Assembly: GCA_030770535.1 (NCBI GenBank)
Contig: JASVEC010000008.1
Location: forward strand, 310,001 to 374,000
DNA length: 64,000 nt
Source: Batkoa obscura
Taxonomy: Eukaryota > Entomophthoromycota > Entomophthoromycetes > Entomophthorales > Batkoaceae
Direction: 5' to 3'
The position numbers and the translations under genes were made by a program. The notes below the pieces were generated by a model. The model was not told the origin of the DNA. It saw only the letters and a program-made list of their open reading frames with translations, and did no database searches. Positions 10,027 through 21,502 of this stretch are shown one piece after another. Positions within the stretch are counted from its first letter, which is position 1; every line of letters begins with the position of its first letter.

Positions 10027-11420
10027 TTAACTTTTTCAATTAATCAAAAAGTAATCACCCTTCAATATTTGTTTATTTTATAATTTTTATAAGAAATGAA
10101 AGCTGATAAAATTGTACTTTAGATTTAAATTGATCCATATAAAAGTAATTCCTCAACCATCCCTTTATCATTTTCTTTTTACTAGTAGACTTTTCTCAGC
10201 TTATTTTGAAATGTTTTTATAAAGTTACAGTTCTCCAACACCAATTGAGATAATAGTAAAGATGGAAGCATACATTTCTAGATAGGTGCGAAATAGTAAC
10301 TATTAAAAAATAATGATATTATGTGCTATTGGGTTCAAAGTATTTGGTAGTTTTTGATAGGTTATAAGCTACAGATTGATTATTACTTTTTATTATTAGG
10401 ATTCTGTCTAATCTAAAGTAGTATAAAATCATTGTTAAATTTTTTATTTCAATATAGCCATTAAATTTACATTTCAGAGTAATATATTAGTTATGCGTAT
10501 ATAGTAAAACGTTACCGTTCCTTATGTTTACAAAGTTAAAAAAAATCATTTTTTTATTCAAGTTTATTATATACTATCGAATTCGAATGTAAACAGCTCT
10601 TAAAAGGTTCAAGACATTCTGATAAATATGTAAATATCTCGCTATGGGTATTTAGTAAGCACTGCAAATACATAGTCAGAAAGTTACACTAGAACATACT
10701 CTTGAATTGTGTCCGCTAATATTTTAATGTTTATTAGTTTTAACTTGAAATGCTTGTTAATGGCAATCTGCCTTTCATATCTTTAATGTTAGCATGATAT
10801 GATTTTATAAAATTAATATTTCAATATCAAGAGTTTAACTAATTATAACAATTAACTTGAGTTGTTGAATTATTTGGAAAATATAAAGCAATGAGGAGAA
10901 AAGTATAAACACTACTTATTCTACAATAAATTACTGACAGATGCTTTTTCTCCTGTCTTCAGTCATTACTTCATCATCTCATATCTAAATCATACAAAGT
11001 AGAGTTTGAATATGCTTTTTACAACTTATCTCAATATGAAATAGGTAAGGTGAAGGTTCAGTCCACCCCGATGTCCTAGTCATCCAATTTCATTCATGTT
11101 AGCTACTTTAAAATACATCTAATGCTTCTATTTTTTATTTTGCCTCTATTGATAAAATAATTGAAAGCATCAGCTCTTCCAAGTTTTTAAAAAGCAATGG
11201 GTACAGCTTATACTCATATTATACTGATAAAAATTTAAAATTAAATAGGAGTAAATAGAAACAAGTCAAAAAGATAAATGCATAATAGATAATGAATAAA
11301 ATAAAAGAGCGTAATGATTACTTTTTTTAATGGTGTTTACTCTAAAAATTTGAATAATACTAAGGGGGAAGTACAGTAGCAATAAAACGGCGTCTTTATA
11401 AGGCAATCAAATCTGAGCAA
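10027..11420. other. intergenic, no gene seen
   Basis: AT-rich sequence with scattered short open stretches but no motif, splice structure or repeat that I can support. A tRNA-like GGTTCAGTCC at about 11055 lacks a matching A box and was not accepted. Confidence 0.4.
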
Positions 11421-11747
11421 CTACTCAGTTATAATTTCGGGTCTAGCCCAAAATTCTTTGCTTTTGTAATAAATAGGATAAAACTAGTAAGAAATAGTTA
11501 CCTTAAATCTAAGAATTCCTCGTTATCATCAATATACATAAGCTTATCCATAATAACTTCAACCTTATCTTCAAGAAACGTAAACTTTTCCGTATTAAGA
11601 CCAACTTTCTTAATAAACAAATTAAAACAAATACTTGATTAAAGCATAATCTTTTATCTTATGCTTTGAAGCTAATAAAGTCCTCCATACAAATGGATTA
11701 GATAAAGTACCTGCGCTTTTTTGTACCAACTTGTGAATTTCTATCAT
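11421..11747 (-). pseudogene. decayed gene, C-terminal part, unrecognised
   Basis: The minus strand reads as ordinary protein: MIEIHKLVQKSAGTLSNPF, WRTLLASKHKIKDYALIKYLF, then a one-base shift in a T-run, then FIKKVGLNTEKFTFLEDK and KLMYIDDNEEFLDL. A GTAACT...AAAAG intron (11501-11461) joins this to SKEFWARPEIITE and a stop. Good codon usage, an acidic helical tail and a well-formed 41-nt intron indicate a real host gene that has been lost or frameshifted. I do not recognise the family. The frameshift could be a sequencing error in a homopolymer. Confidence 0.5.
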
Positions 11748-13048
11748 CTTTATCAAAATTAAAAGACAAAAAAAGTATCTTTGTTTATCTCATCAAACTG
11801 AAATTTATTTATTTTATGGATCAACCTCAACTTTCATTTTATATTTAAGTTTTGGAATTGATCAAATAAAATTTTAATCACTACTAAATTTAGTTAATAG
11901 CAGTCAAAATGGCAGCAAAACCGGAGCCATAGGAAACAGTGGATTTCAAGTAGATAAAAACCATCAAAAGAAGTATAAAAACATTAAAAAATACTAAACA
12001 AAAGCTCATAAATGACAGTATTCTGGTTGCTATTATGATCATCATAAAAATGCTCAACTTCTATCGCTTAGTCGATAAAGAGGGAGAAGGGCCATATAGT
12101 CCTATTGGTGGTAAATTCTAATGTGTTTAAAACATAACTGTTTACATTTACTAACTTTTGTTTATTATTAGCCTAAAATTTACTCTTTTGTTATATAGCT
12201 TTGGCTTTTAAATCAATGACTTTACCCTTAAGAATGTTGTAAGACACATCTCAAAACTAAGGGGGTATTACAATATATAAACGACAGTAAACTACCTTCA
12301 AGTATTGCTTTATCTAACAATCAAACCTGGGATAAAGTGCCCTTGATCGCCATTGGTATGAAGTATGTATATAATCCCAAAGGTATATCAACTACCTTGA
12401 CTCCGCATATCCTGCCAACCCTTTATTCCCCCACAGTCATTTGTTCTTCAGTTAGCTTGAATACTAATTGAATCCTATCATGTTTTTCCTTAAACCAATA
12501 CTAATTGATGTGATCAATAACACCTGAGCAAAAGACAGAGGTTATTTTATACGTACCAAAGAAACCTATTTTAGCATGACAATTGAACAATTTTTTGAAG
12601 AGAAACAAGAGTCCGTTGAATTGAATGGAGGGTTTTTATTACCTTCAAATGAACTGATTGATGAGAAGAAACATTTAGGTGGTGAGATGGATAAGTATAT
12701 ACATCCTTTTTTAGCTTATCGATTTATTGATTTTTAGTTTTAGCTCTATAGCTAGTCACAGTGGCTATGGGTTGTTTGACCATTAAAAATGATTTAATTA
12801 ATGACAGCTCAAGTACTTGTTGACACATTAAAAGCCACTAATAATTTAAAACATTGACTTGTAACAGTTCAACAGCTTTATCAGGAGTATGCAGGTTCTT
12901 TTAACCCTTAACTAAGCTTAGTCATAAATAAATAAATTGAAGATAAATAGCTATCAATTTGAATAAAACTTTTATTATTAAAACGAATAAAATATCGTAA
13001 AAGTTTATAAAGTAAACTAAATTAAACCATAGTAAGAGATAATGTAGT
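11748..13048. other. gene-remnant region
   Basis: Several short stretches look like protein but do not form a gene. On the plus strand a 53-aa frame at 12576-12737 starts MTIEQFFEEKQESVELNGG and ends HPFLAYRFIDF. Around 12040-12120 LINDSILVAIMIIIKMLNFY reads as a hydrophobic segment. On the minus strand around 12470-12240 KLTEEQMTVGE and VGRICGVKVVDIPLGLYTYF occur, interrupted by stops. None was assigned to a family. They are probably pieces of one or more dead genes. Confidence 0.35.
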
Positions 13049-13432
13049 CTAATAACCAAGCCCTCTTAAGTAATCGGAAAGCGATAAAACAACCTTTGAA
13101 GCCTCACCATGTTGGGTAGAATCATCATGAATACCAATAATGATACACTTAGTAGTTTTTGAAATGGTAACACCGTCACTTCCAAGTTTACCACCAATTC
13201 ATTGATCATCAGCCTTGATACACACATATCTTTCCCCATTTATAATAATTCCATTAGCATAAAGGATACTTGAGTCGTTAAATCCTTCCATTATAGTTGT
13301 TAGTTCCTCTGGTGTGGTACTAAAACCTTCAGAAGATGCCCATACACTACCATCCCCATTGCTAAAGATAGCAGCTTGTTTAGTTTTTCCGGTATTTAAT
13401 AAACTTTGATCAATATACCCTTGCCAAGACAT
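13049..13432 (-). pseudogene. profilin with one in-frame TGA
   Basis: Profilin binds monomeric actin, proline-rich ligands and PIP2 and promotes filament growth from formins. Translation from ATG at 13432 gives MSWQGYIDQSLLNTGKTKQA, a hallmark profilin start, then GLYANGIIINGERY-like sequence (LYANGIIINGERYVCIKADD). At codon 78 there is a TGA, followed without a frame change by IGGKLGSDGVTISKTTK, CIIIGIHDDS and the expected C-terminus SKVVLSLSDYLRGLGY. The full length of 127 codons matches fungal profilins. It is either a very young pseudogene, a read-through gene, or a sequencing error. Other profilin remnants lie at 14973, 15685 and 31893. No fully intact profilin is in the window, so an essential copy should be elsewhere. 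Confidence 0.85.
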
Positions 13433-13806
13433 TTTAAATTTCAATTTAAATAAGAAGGAAATTTTTTAAAGCTGCAAGTAGTTTGCTATTATATGAAAGT
13501 TTGCTTGAATTATGTATCGTTACTTCATAAAGTTTATCAAGAATACCTTTTTTATATGCTTAATGATTTTTTAAGCATATTTACGCCATAGGTGTAAATA
13601 ATGGATTTTGTTTCATAAACTTCAATTTAATGCCGCTAAGACAAGCAGTGACATCAAGTCTCTGATTAACCGGTATTACAATGAACAATGGGTAATACAT
13701 CCTTACTTGGTGTTACCATGACTGGATCCTCCAACCGTTATAAGTGAACTGTAGAAGCACTACCAATGGTTTTTATTTTTAGTTGCATTATTTTTGCAAG
13801 AATATA
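13433..13806. other. upstream of profilin, with a minus-strand coding-like scrap
   Basis: The minus strand near 13700-13570 reads FIVIPVNQRLDVTACLSGIK and KFMKQNPLFTPMA before stops. This is coding-like, but no family was recognised. Confidence 0.3.
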
Positions 13807-13907
13807 TAGGGGTGTTTTTTTTAACTTCATCACTTTTTCTATCTTTTGAGCGCTATTTGAGTGGAAAAATTGTTAGTAAAACTCTTAAACACAAAAAAAC
13901 AGCCCCA
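13807..13907. repeat. MITE family 1 copy
   Basis: Forward-sense copy with ends TAGGGGTGT and ACAGCCCCA and core GAGCGCTATTTGAGTGGAAA. Confidence 0.88.
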
Positions 13908-14686
13908 TATCATGATAAATACGCATAGACGCATACTTTACTTTTAAACGAACATTGCCATTTTTATTATCTTAAAAAGTAGTTAAGTTTCAGACATTTA
14001 AATTAAACTTTATTATTACTTTTGTAAATAAATACCAAACTTACAATATTTATAATATTTACATCGGTATACTATAATAACAATCATCTTGTTTTATAAC
14101 CTATATCAATTTTTAAATCTAGTTCAGTCTTTTGTCATATAAATAAATAACATTTACCCTGCTTGTTAACCCATTAAAAGCTCTATTTTTAGCGATAATC
14201 TATTTTATACTTCAACTTTATGAGTAATTTACAAGAGCACTTACCACATTAGTTAGTATTTCTCTAATATACTATATAATAAATCCATAATAAGTGGGGG
14301 TGAACGAGTGTCCAAGTAAAAATTTTACCACTATTTACAATAAATACTTGTTATAAGGTATAACAAATATCAACTGAAGATTTGTCAATGAAATGTAAAA
14401 ATAGCTCAAGTAGCTTTAGGATGACATATAGTTTAAAGGGGGTCAAACCAAATTGTTATATCGAATACTATTTGGAGCTTTTAATATCCACTTTAATATT
14501 AGATTTGATGTTAAGCCAGTGTTAAGTTCAACTTTTTTATAATCTACAAGTACACTGTTGGTTTTTTTATAGCATCAAGGTAGATTCTACAAAATAAATA
14601 TATTAACTCTTATTTAACTTTATCCAGTAATCCTTTTTATTTGAAAATTTCATGTATAAATCAGTCATTTAATGTATCTTTCTATA
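13908..14686. other. intergenic, nothing recognised
   Basis: AT-rich DNA between two MITEs. No supported feature was seen. Confidence 0.4.
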
Positions 14687-14788
14687 TGGGGGTGTTTTTT
14701 CTTGGTTCCATCACTTTTTCCATTTTTTAAGCGCTATTTGAGTAGAAAGGCTAACAGTAAAATTCAAACAAAAAAATATGTCCCCCCG
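14687..14788. repeat. MITE family 1 copy
   Basis: Forward-sense copy with ends TGGGGGTGT and TGTCCCCCCG. The core is slightly worn (GAGTAGAAAGGCTAACAG). Confidence 0.88.
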
Positions 14789-14972
14789 TATGCTAAATTT
14801 ATTTAATATCATTAGGTTATTAGGCTACTTAAACGGCGGAAAATTATAAAATAAAAACTGTTATTTTTTTATTTGAACATTTGTTTACATCTATTATTCA
14901 TCCATTTACTAATTAATATAAAAAAAGGTCATTTATTAGCGTAGCAATTGGCTATATTAACTATTAATTAGT

Positions 14973-15074
14973 GTGGAACGAAAAGTAACTAACTATGAAG
15001 ATTATGTTGGATACGAAAGGACTTCAGCGGTTATTATGGCAATTCTAGAGCATTTAAAAGGAACTGATTTTTAG
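14973..15074 (+). pseudogene. possible profilin C-terminal scrap
   Basis: A 33-residue open stretch, VERKVTNYEDYVGYERTSAV then MAILEHLKGTDF and a stop. Its spacing resembles the last helix of profilins (compare SDYLRGLGY and PDYLKGNSK in the neighbouring copies). Similarity is weak and rests partly on its place in a profilin cluster. Confidence 0.3.
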
Positions 15075-15584
15075 ATTGTTTTGACTATAAACTTTTACTA
15101 TCTTTATTTAATTATAATATTAGAAACTTGATCAAGTTAAAAATATGAATTTTTAATCTCTATATTTCTATTAGATAGGATTCGGTTAATGTTTATAAGG
15201 CTTATACTCCTGATAGAGCTGCTTAATTTTATTTTACCATTTAATTCTCATAATTTACCAAAATGTATTAAAACATTTGAATGTAAAGTAAATTAGATCA
15301 CTAATTACATTTTGAACTACATAAGCAAAAAGGCTATTAACATATTAAACAGAAAAAACATGAGATTAAAAACATGATGAATATTTATGATTATTATTTA
15401 TAAGACCGGGATAAAAAACAGCTGGTATTAAATATAAGTTAGCAAGCAAATAGGCGATATGTAAATATTATTTATTAGCATAGCAGTAGTTTATGCTTCT
15501 TTAATTATAGTTATATAATGTCGAGCAAATTAATGAAAAGTAAGTGTATAAAACCAAGATCAGGATTATAATAAATGCATTCTA
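15075..15584. other. intergenic, nothing recognised
   Basis: AT-rich DNA. The phrase ATTTATTAGCRTAGCA occurs here and again near 14935, hinting at an old local duplication. Confidence 0.35.
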
Positions 15585-15685
15585 TGGGGATGTATTTCTG
15601 TATTTAACAATTTTACTAACAATTTTCCCGCTCAAATAGCGCTTAAAAGATGGAAAAAGTGATGAACCCAAAAAAAACACCCCTA
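15585..15685. repeat. MITE family 1 copy at a profilin start codon
   Basis: Reverse-sense copy with ends TGGGGATGT and ACACCCCTA. It stops exactly where the start codon of the profilin remnant at 15685 would be: the bases before TCTTGGCAA are ATA, supplied by the element edge. Confidence 0.88.
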
Positions 15686-16193
15686 TATCTTGGCAAAGTT
15701 GTGTTAATAATCAGCACTAGGTACAGCCCTAATTAAGCAAGGTACTATTCATAATAGCAATGATAGTATTATACAAGCTAACCTTCAGAGGCTCTAGTAT
15801 CCCATCAGAAGGAGTTTAAGGTATTATTGAAGAATTGAAGAATTGAAGGGTCTATTAGTCTCTTTTTCTATTAGTCTCTTTCTCCATTAGAGTTATTGTA
15901 AATAAATATATGAGGATGTATTTTTGTGCCTAAAATTTTACTAACAATTTTTCCAGTCAAATAGCACTTAAAAAATGGAAAAAGTGATGAAGTCAAAAAA
16001 ACATCCCCATATATAAATATACCTTCATACTAATGAACAAGATGTTGCTGGTAAACTTGGATGTAGTGCTATTGTCATTTCAAAAACTTCTCAGAGTAAT
16101 GTCATTGGAGCTTATGATCAACCTAATCAGTATAGTGAAGCTTTAGTTGCTGTTTTGAGGCTTCCTGACTACTTGAAAGGAAATAGCAAATAA
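15685..16193 (+). pseudogene. broken profilin interrupted by a MITE
   Basis: After the upstream MITE the reading is SWQSCVNNQH, then LIKQGTIHNSNDSIIQANLQ, matching the N-terminal half of profilin. Stops and frame changes follow. A second MITE sits at 15911-16009. After it the C-terminal half returns as LHTNEQDVAGKLGCSAIVIS, KTSQSNVIGAYDQPNQYSEA and LPDYLKGNSK with a normal stop. The start codon was replaced by the MITE edge. The copy is much more decayed than the profilin at 13049. Confidence 0.75.
15911..16009. repeat. MITE family 1 copy inside a profilin pseudogene
   Basis: Reverse-sense copy with ends TGAGGATGTA and ACATCCCCA. It splits the profilin remnant between its N- and C-terminal halves. 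Confidence 0.9.
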
Positions 16194-16689
16194 ACTAATT
16201 AATCTTTACTTATATCTTAGTTTAATTTGACTTAGAAATCTTTTCTATTTTCCTTTCCTTCAATAAATAGCAATAAAAATCTAATACATGTCAAGAAAAC
16301 AATGTTTGATTCCTTCATTTATACTGAATATTGTAATTAAGTTTCAAAGAAACATACTCATAATAAAGCTATTCAATTCTAACAAAACAATCCTTTAAAT
16401 TTATATAATCTACCAAAACCATCTCAGATACCTGAGCATAAGCAAGAGCTTCTATTTACTTTCATAATAATAGAGTTGCGAATTCCTTGAGTATCACTAA
16501 CTTTTTGATAAAACATGGTTACAGTTAATCCCTTGAAGCAAATTTCCAAAAGTAACATTTAACTACTTGAGTACCTGGAAGGAAACTGTTCGTCAAATCT
16601 GTGATTAAAATTAAATTATGACAAGCATTGCTTGCATATGACTTAAAATTAAAGTCATAATGATCATTACCCATACAATTTAAATTAAA
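16194..16689. other. intergenic with a minus-strand coding-like remnant
   Basis: On the minus strand around 16620-16380 short stretches such as TDLTNSFLPGTQVVKCYFWK, GLTVTMFYQKVSDTQGIRNS and ALAYAQVSEM follow one another in different frames. This looks like a dead gene, but the family is unknown. Confidence 0.3.
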
Positions 16690-16806
16690 TCAACCCTTTA
16701 AGTATTAAATTTCAAAAAAAACTAATCCAATTGGCATAAACTTGATTAGAAATCATAATCCAATCGAACAGAATTTTTTTGAGACACTTGGTAATCATAG
16801 GGTTGA
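16690..16806. repeat. MITE family 2 copy, reversed
   Basis: Reverse-sense copy with ends TCAACCCTTTAAGTATTAA and GACACTTGGTAATCATAGGG. It belongs with the copies at 2093 and 4294. Confidence 0.6.
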
Positions 16807-17271
16807 GTGAACCTAAATCTATAAAAAAACATTTATCCATAAAAATTTAACCGAATTCCTAATTTTCATTTTATTCAATTTCCATGCGCCAAACTTAGCT
16901 AAAAACTAAAAATGTAGTGCCACCAAACAAAAAAAGGTATAATTTTAATTAGGAGATATTGATCATGCATTTGTTATCATTGTACTTTATCTTCTTATAT
17001 AACAAAACAAAGCTTAACTCGATTGGAACCATATATATGTATCGTTAGCTTAAATACAATAGTTAAATCAACTAATTTATTCAAATGAAGATTTCTACAT
17101 ATTAAAATTTGACGTTTTACTTATCAACACATTCAAGCCTTGATTAAGGGGTGTAGAATAATTGGTTGATTTAAAAATTAAAGCCAACTCAGGATAGAGT
17201 AATAAATTTAAACTAATTTATTTAATGTGTTTATTGTTTTTAGCATCTTAATTTATATAAATTAAACTTCG
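16807..17271. other. upstream region of the zinc-cluster gene
   Basis: AT-rich DNA with no recognised element. It should contain the promoter of the gene at 17272. Confidence 0.4.
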
Positions 17272-19276
17272 ATGTCCGTTACATTACCAATAAAAAAAAT
17301 GAATAACGGTACTGATATAGTGTTAGATAATTTACCAGATGGAACCAAGATAAGTCGGATTTCATGTATGGTATGTCGAGTTCATCGTAAAAAATGTTCA
17401 AGAAATTATCCGTCTTGTGTGACTTGTTTAAAGCGAGGTATAGATTGTGAATACCCAAAAAGAAAAGTCAAGAATTCCACAAAGGAAAGTGAAACTAGTG
17501 ATGTACAACCAATTTTATATAAACAAGTTTTGTTGGGTCCAAATATACAACAAAATTTAGGAAATAGTTGTATGACGCAAGTATTTAAATATCATGATAT
17601 TGGAAAAACTTCATCAAGGGGAATTAAAGGGATGTCAAAAAATTTAAGCTATAACAATATCGATAAAAGTCGGACAGTAGAAAGAAGGAATAAAAAAAAT
17701 CATAGGAGTTTATCCATTTCTGTACTCAAAGGTAATTGTTTTTTAAATTTAATTATTAGTTATTTAAACAAATAGAATTATAGCTGTAGAAATATTTTCA
17801 TTTATATTAAGTAAATCCGGATTCAACTATAATAATCAAATATTATTTCGTAACGCAGATGGTAGTATGGAATATTGTGGCTCAAGTCCAGTGGGTACAT
17901 TATTATTAAGTCATCTCAATTTGAGTCAAAAATTCAATACTTCCACTCAAAATTTATCTAACGTATTACCATTATTTAATAAAAAACAATATCAAAATTT
18001 AAGTCAACATTTAATGCAAGAAATGGACATGAACTATAGTTATATACTGGAAGAGTGTACCCGCGCTTACTTTCGTTGTTATTCTTTCTTTTTTCCTATC
18101 CTTGATGAAAAGTATTTAAAAGATGTAAATAGCCCATTATTAGTTAAACTCGTAGCTGCTATTGGTAGCAAATATGTTACCAAGAATCCTCCTCCAAAAT
18201 ACATGATTGAATGGCTTGATCATCAAGCCATAACTGAATTCCGAAGTCAATTTTTAAGTTCTAAAATTGAAGTAATTTTTGGTTTAATGTTAATTGGACA
18301 ATATCAAGTGGGTTCTACTGAATTTTCATCCGCTTGGTTATATCAATCATATAATATAATCTTTACACTTTTATTTGGCTTAAATAAATCATTACCAGGA
18401 AGCTTTAATCAAACATTACGACAGAAAAGATTACGATGTCATCACTGGTGGGCCTGTTGTATACAAGATAAATTAAATACAAGTTTATTAAATCGACCCA
18501 TGTTATTACATGCCAATGAAAGTAGAATGGCTTATCCCGATTTCCCTAAATTACCAAAACTTGACAATAATCCATCGGAATTAGAATTTATTATGGGTAG
18601 AGATCAATTAGCTGGTACCTATTTTAAATATTGTGTAAGAATACATGAATTAATAGGACACGCTACTTCGTGTTTAAAGAGTCGATTTGATAAAGAAAAA
18701 AATGTATATAAAGCACATACATTATGTCAAGCATTGTTAGGTAAATTTAATTTATGTTTTGCTAAATTTATAAAGAGGATGGATCAAATTACCCATCATC
18801 AACCAAAATGGATGGTAGATATTAGTAGTTTATTAAAAATGACCAATCTATGTTATCGTAATGCTACTATTATTCGATTATGCAGTTATTTTCAACGTTA
18901 TGTGGATTTACCTATACATAATACTTATGATCGAATTGCAGCCCATGCATCCACTGAAATTTTATTTTATGCTAATGCATTAAAAGAAGATTTTTTTCGA
19001 TTTGGTTTAGTGTATCGACTATATGCGGTATCTTCAGCCACTTTAGTACATGCCAGATTAGCTTCAAGAAGTAATGTAAATAATATAACATCGGATAACC
19101 ATGATAAAAAATCTGAAATAGAAAATTTACCGCAATTACCGAGTATTCAAAAATGTAAAGAGTTGAGTAGTTTAGGTCTTAATTTATTGTATAATGCTAG
19201 ACCTTATTTAGCTGTTGCTGAGCAGTTTTATAAGGTTACTAGTGATATGATGTTGATAGAAATGACGAAAGATTAA
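17272..19276 (+). CDS. Zn2Cys6 zinc-cluster transcription factor 1
   Basis: A fungal nuclear regulator that binds DNA through a binuclear zinc cluster. It is spliced as 17272-17731 and 17784-19276 (intron 17732-17783), and the frame closes at 650 aa. The cluster near residues 33-60 is canonical, C-x2-C-x6-C-x6-C-x2-C-x6-C: CMVCRVHRKKC, SRNYPSC and VTCLKRGIDCEY. A basic linker with KSRTVERRNKKNHR follows. The long second exon shows the helical middle region of fungal-specific factors, with YIEECTRAYF-like sequence (YILEECTRAYFRCYSFFFPI), RCHHWWACCIQDKLNTSLLN and NRPMLL. The true acceptor is the second of two AGs (AATAG, then TATAG): only the second keeps the frame and gives AVEIFSFILSKSGFNYNNQ. 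The target genes are unknown. The broken gene at 2357-4000 is a probable relative. Confidence 0.9.
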
Positions 19277-19661
19277 TAGCAGAATGTATAATGTAAGCGG
19301 TGAGAGCTAAGATTTAAACATATGGCTACAGCAACGTATATAATTATTATTTAAGTAACTTGATTATAATAAATGTTATAATATTAGTTTATAAATATTT
19401 TGACTATCTTTGAATAAAAAGATAAAATAATTTTAAGAGATTATTGTATCGTAGTACTGTTTTGAGTTTAATAAATTACATAAGTAGTTTATAATAATCT
19501 AGATTCTAAATTTTGATATAGAGTAATGTTTTATTAGAATTTTAAAAAAAACCATAATGTATTTTGTTAAAAAAATTAAATTTGATGTAAAAATAATCAA
19601 CAAAACTAATTGTATTTTAATCTTCAAAGTGATGCAAAGCGTTTGCCTAATAAGTAACACT
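19277..19661. other. downstream of the zinc-cluster gene
   Basis: AT-rich 3' region. Nothing was recognised. Confidence 0.4.
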
Positions 19662-19949
19662 TGGGGATGTCTAAATTGGTTTCAGAATTTACTTAAATTA
19701 ATCCAAATTTTAAGTTTTTAAATTTGTAAGTCCTTAATATAAGATTAGCTAAATTTAAAAAGCTTAAAATTAAATAAAAAAATTTAAAAGACTTATTTTA
19801 ATTGCTCTATTTTTTTAAATAGTTAATTTTTTTAATTATATGTTTTGTATTATTTTTATTAAACGTTTAATAGATATAGAATACATAAATATATAGTTAT
19901 CTTATTTTGCTTTTATAACTAAACTTTAAAATAGAATTTTTAAAAATTT

Positions 19950-20446
19950 TGTGAAAGTTGATACTTAGTGGTCGAAGTTAAAAGCTATTCTTGCTTAATT
20001 AACTTGCTTTGAGTCGAAGGGTCTTAGTTTATGTAACTAAGATAGACTTAACTTAATAGAAATAGTATGTAGTAAGCTACGAATTATGTAAAACAAATAC
20101 AATGGAAGATACTACTATAAAATCTATATCAGATGTTGTCAGAAAGACTTAGTGACTTTATTAATGATACGTTATCAGGGAGCAACCCAATCAAAAAGCC
20201 TTGAATTATCATGTTGAAGAATCTCTTTTATATTCCAACAAGCACGGATATCAAAACGAGAGGATAATATTTTTTGCAATATGAAGTTATAAATTCTCGC
20301 AGTAAATCAAAATAAGGAACTCTGTATTGATTATACCACATGGTTCACAGTTAAATTGATTACAAGACTACAACTAGTTTTGTAAACAAGTTCAATGATT
20401 ATTATATTATAATTAATCCGAGAGCTAAATAAAGCAATATTTCACA
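19950..20446 (+). mobile_element. solo LTR of the Ty3/gypsy family
   Basis: A 497-bp LTR, TGTGAAAGTTGATACTTAG to GCAATATTTCACA, flanked by the 4-bp duplication ATTT. It sits inside transposon copy C. Confidence 0.9.
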
Positions 20447-20603
20447 ATTTCAATATAATAATAAAAATATATTATATAAATATTGTAATTTATTTATATT
20501 AACTTTAACTATTTGTAATAACCCAGAGTTTATAAAATTTTATAATAAAACAAAAAAAAAAATAGTTTATTAATAATAATAATAAACTTAATCAAGCAAT
20601 GTA

Positions 20604-20704
20604 TGGGGGTGTTTTTTTTGGCTTCATCACTTTTTCCATGTTTTAAGTGTTATTTCAGCGGAAAAATTGTTAGTGAAATTCTTAAACATAAAAATACATC
20701 CCCA
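20604..20704. repeat. MITE family 1 copy
   Basis: Forward-sense copy TGGGGGTGT...ACATCCCCA, TA on both sides, inserted in transposon copy C. Confidence 0.9.
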
Positions 20705-20830
20705 TATAATATTTACTTAATAATTTAAAAAATAAACTAATAACTAGGTTAATATTATTTAAATATATGCCAAATAATCTTAAAAATGCAACAAGAAAAA
20801 CAGATTTATATAATATATGTGCCCAGTATA

Positions 20831-20931
20831 TGGGGATGTACTTCTTTGTTTAAGAATTTCACTAACAATTTTTCCGCTGAAATAACACTTAAAACATGAA
20901 AAAAATAATGAAGCCAAAAAAAACATCCTCA
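20831..20931. repeat. MITE family 1 copy
   Basis: Reverse-sense copy TGGGGATGT...ACATCCTCA, inserted in transposon copy C right after the bases matching the TDLCNIYAQ codons of copy A. Confidence 0.9.
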
Positions 20932-21006
20932 TATAGTTAAAAAAAAACTATTTGAAAATAACATAAATACAGTAATAAAAAATAAAATAAAAATAAAAAA
21001 ATCCTT

Positions 21007-21502
21007 TATGAAATATTGGTTTATCAGCTCTCGGATTAATTATAATATAATAATCATTGAACTTGTTTACAAAACTAGTCGTAATCTTGTAATCAATTTA
21101 ACTGTGAACCATGTAGTATAATCAACTAAGAGTTCCTTATTTTGATTTACTGCGAGAATTTATAACTTCATGTTGCAAACAATATTATCCTCTCATTTTG
21201 ATATCCATACTTATTGGAATATAAAAGAGATTCTTCAACATGATAATTCAAGGCTTTTTGATTGAATTACTCCTTGATATCGTACCATTGATAAAGCCAC
21301 TAAGTCTTTCTGACAGCGTCTTACGTAGATTTTACAGTAGTATTGTCTATTATATTTGTTTTACATAGTTCATAGCCTATTGTCCACTATTCTTACTGAC
21401 TTAAGTCTATCTTAGTTACATGAACTAAGACCCTTCGACTCAAAGCAAGTTAATCAAGAAAGAACTGCTTTTAACTTCGACCACTGGTTACCAACTTTCA
21501 CA
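21007..21502 (-). mobile_element. solo LTR of the Ty3/gypsy family, reversed
   Basis: A 496-bp LTR in the opposite sense (ends TATGAAATATTGG and CAACTTTCACA), flanked by the 4-bp duplication CCTT. Inserted in transposon copy C. Confidence 0.88.

Noticed and set aside
11050-11070. tRNA-like B box GGTTCAGTCC
   Set aside because: There is no A box or acceptor stem at the right distance, and the T-loop has a mismatch.
12576-12737. 53-aa open frame as a gene
   Set aside because: It lies among broken coding scraps and has no recognised domain, so it is reported only within the remnant region.
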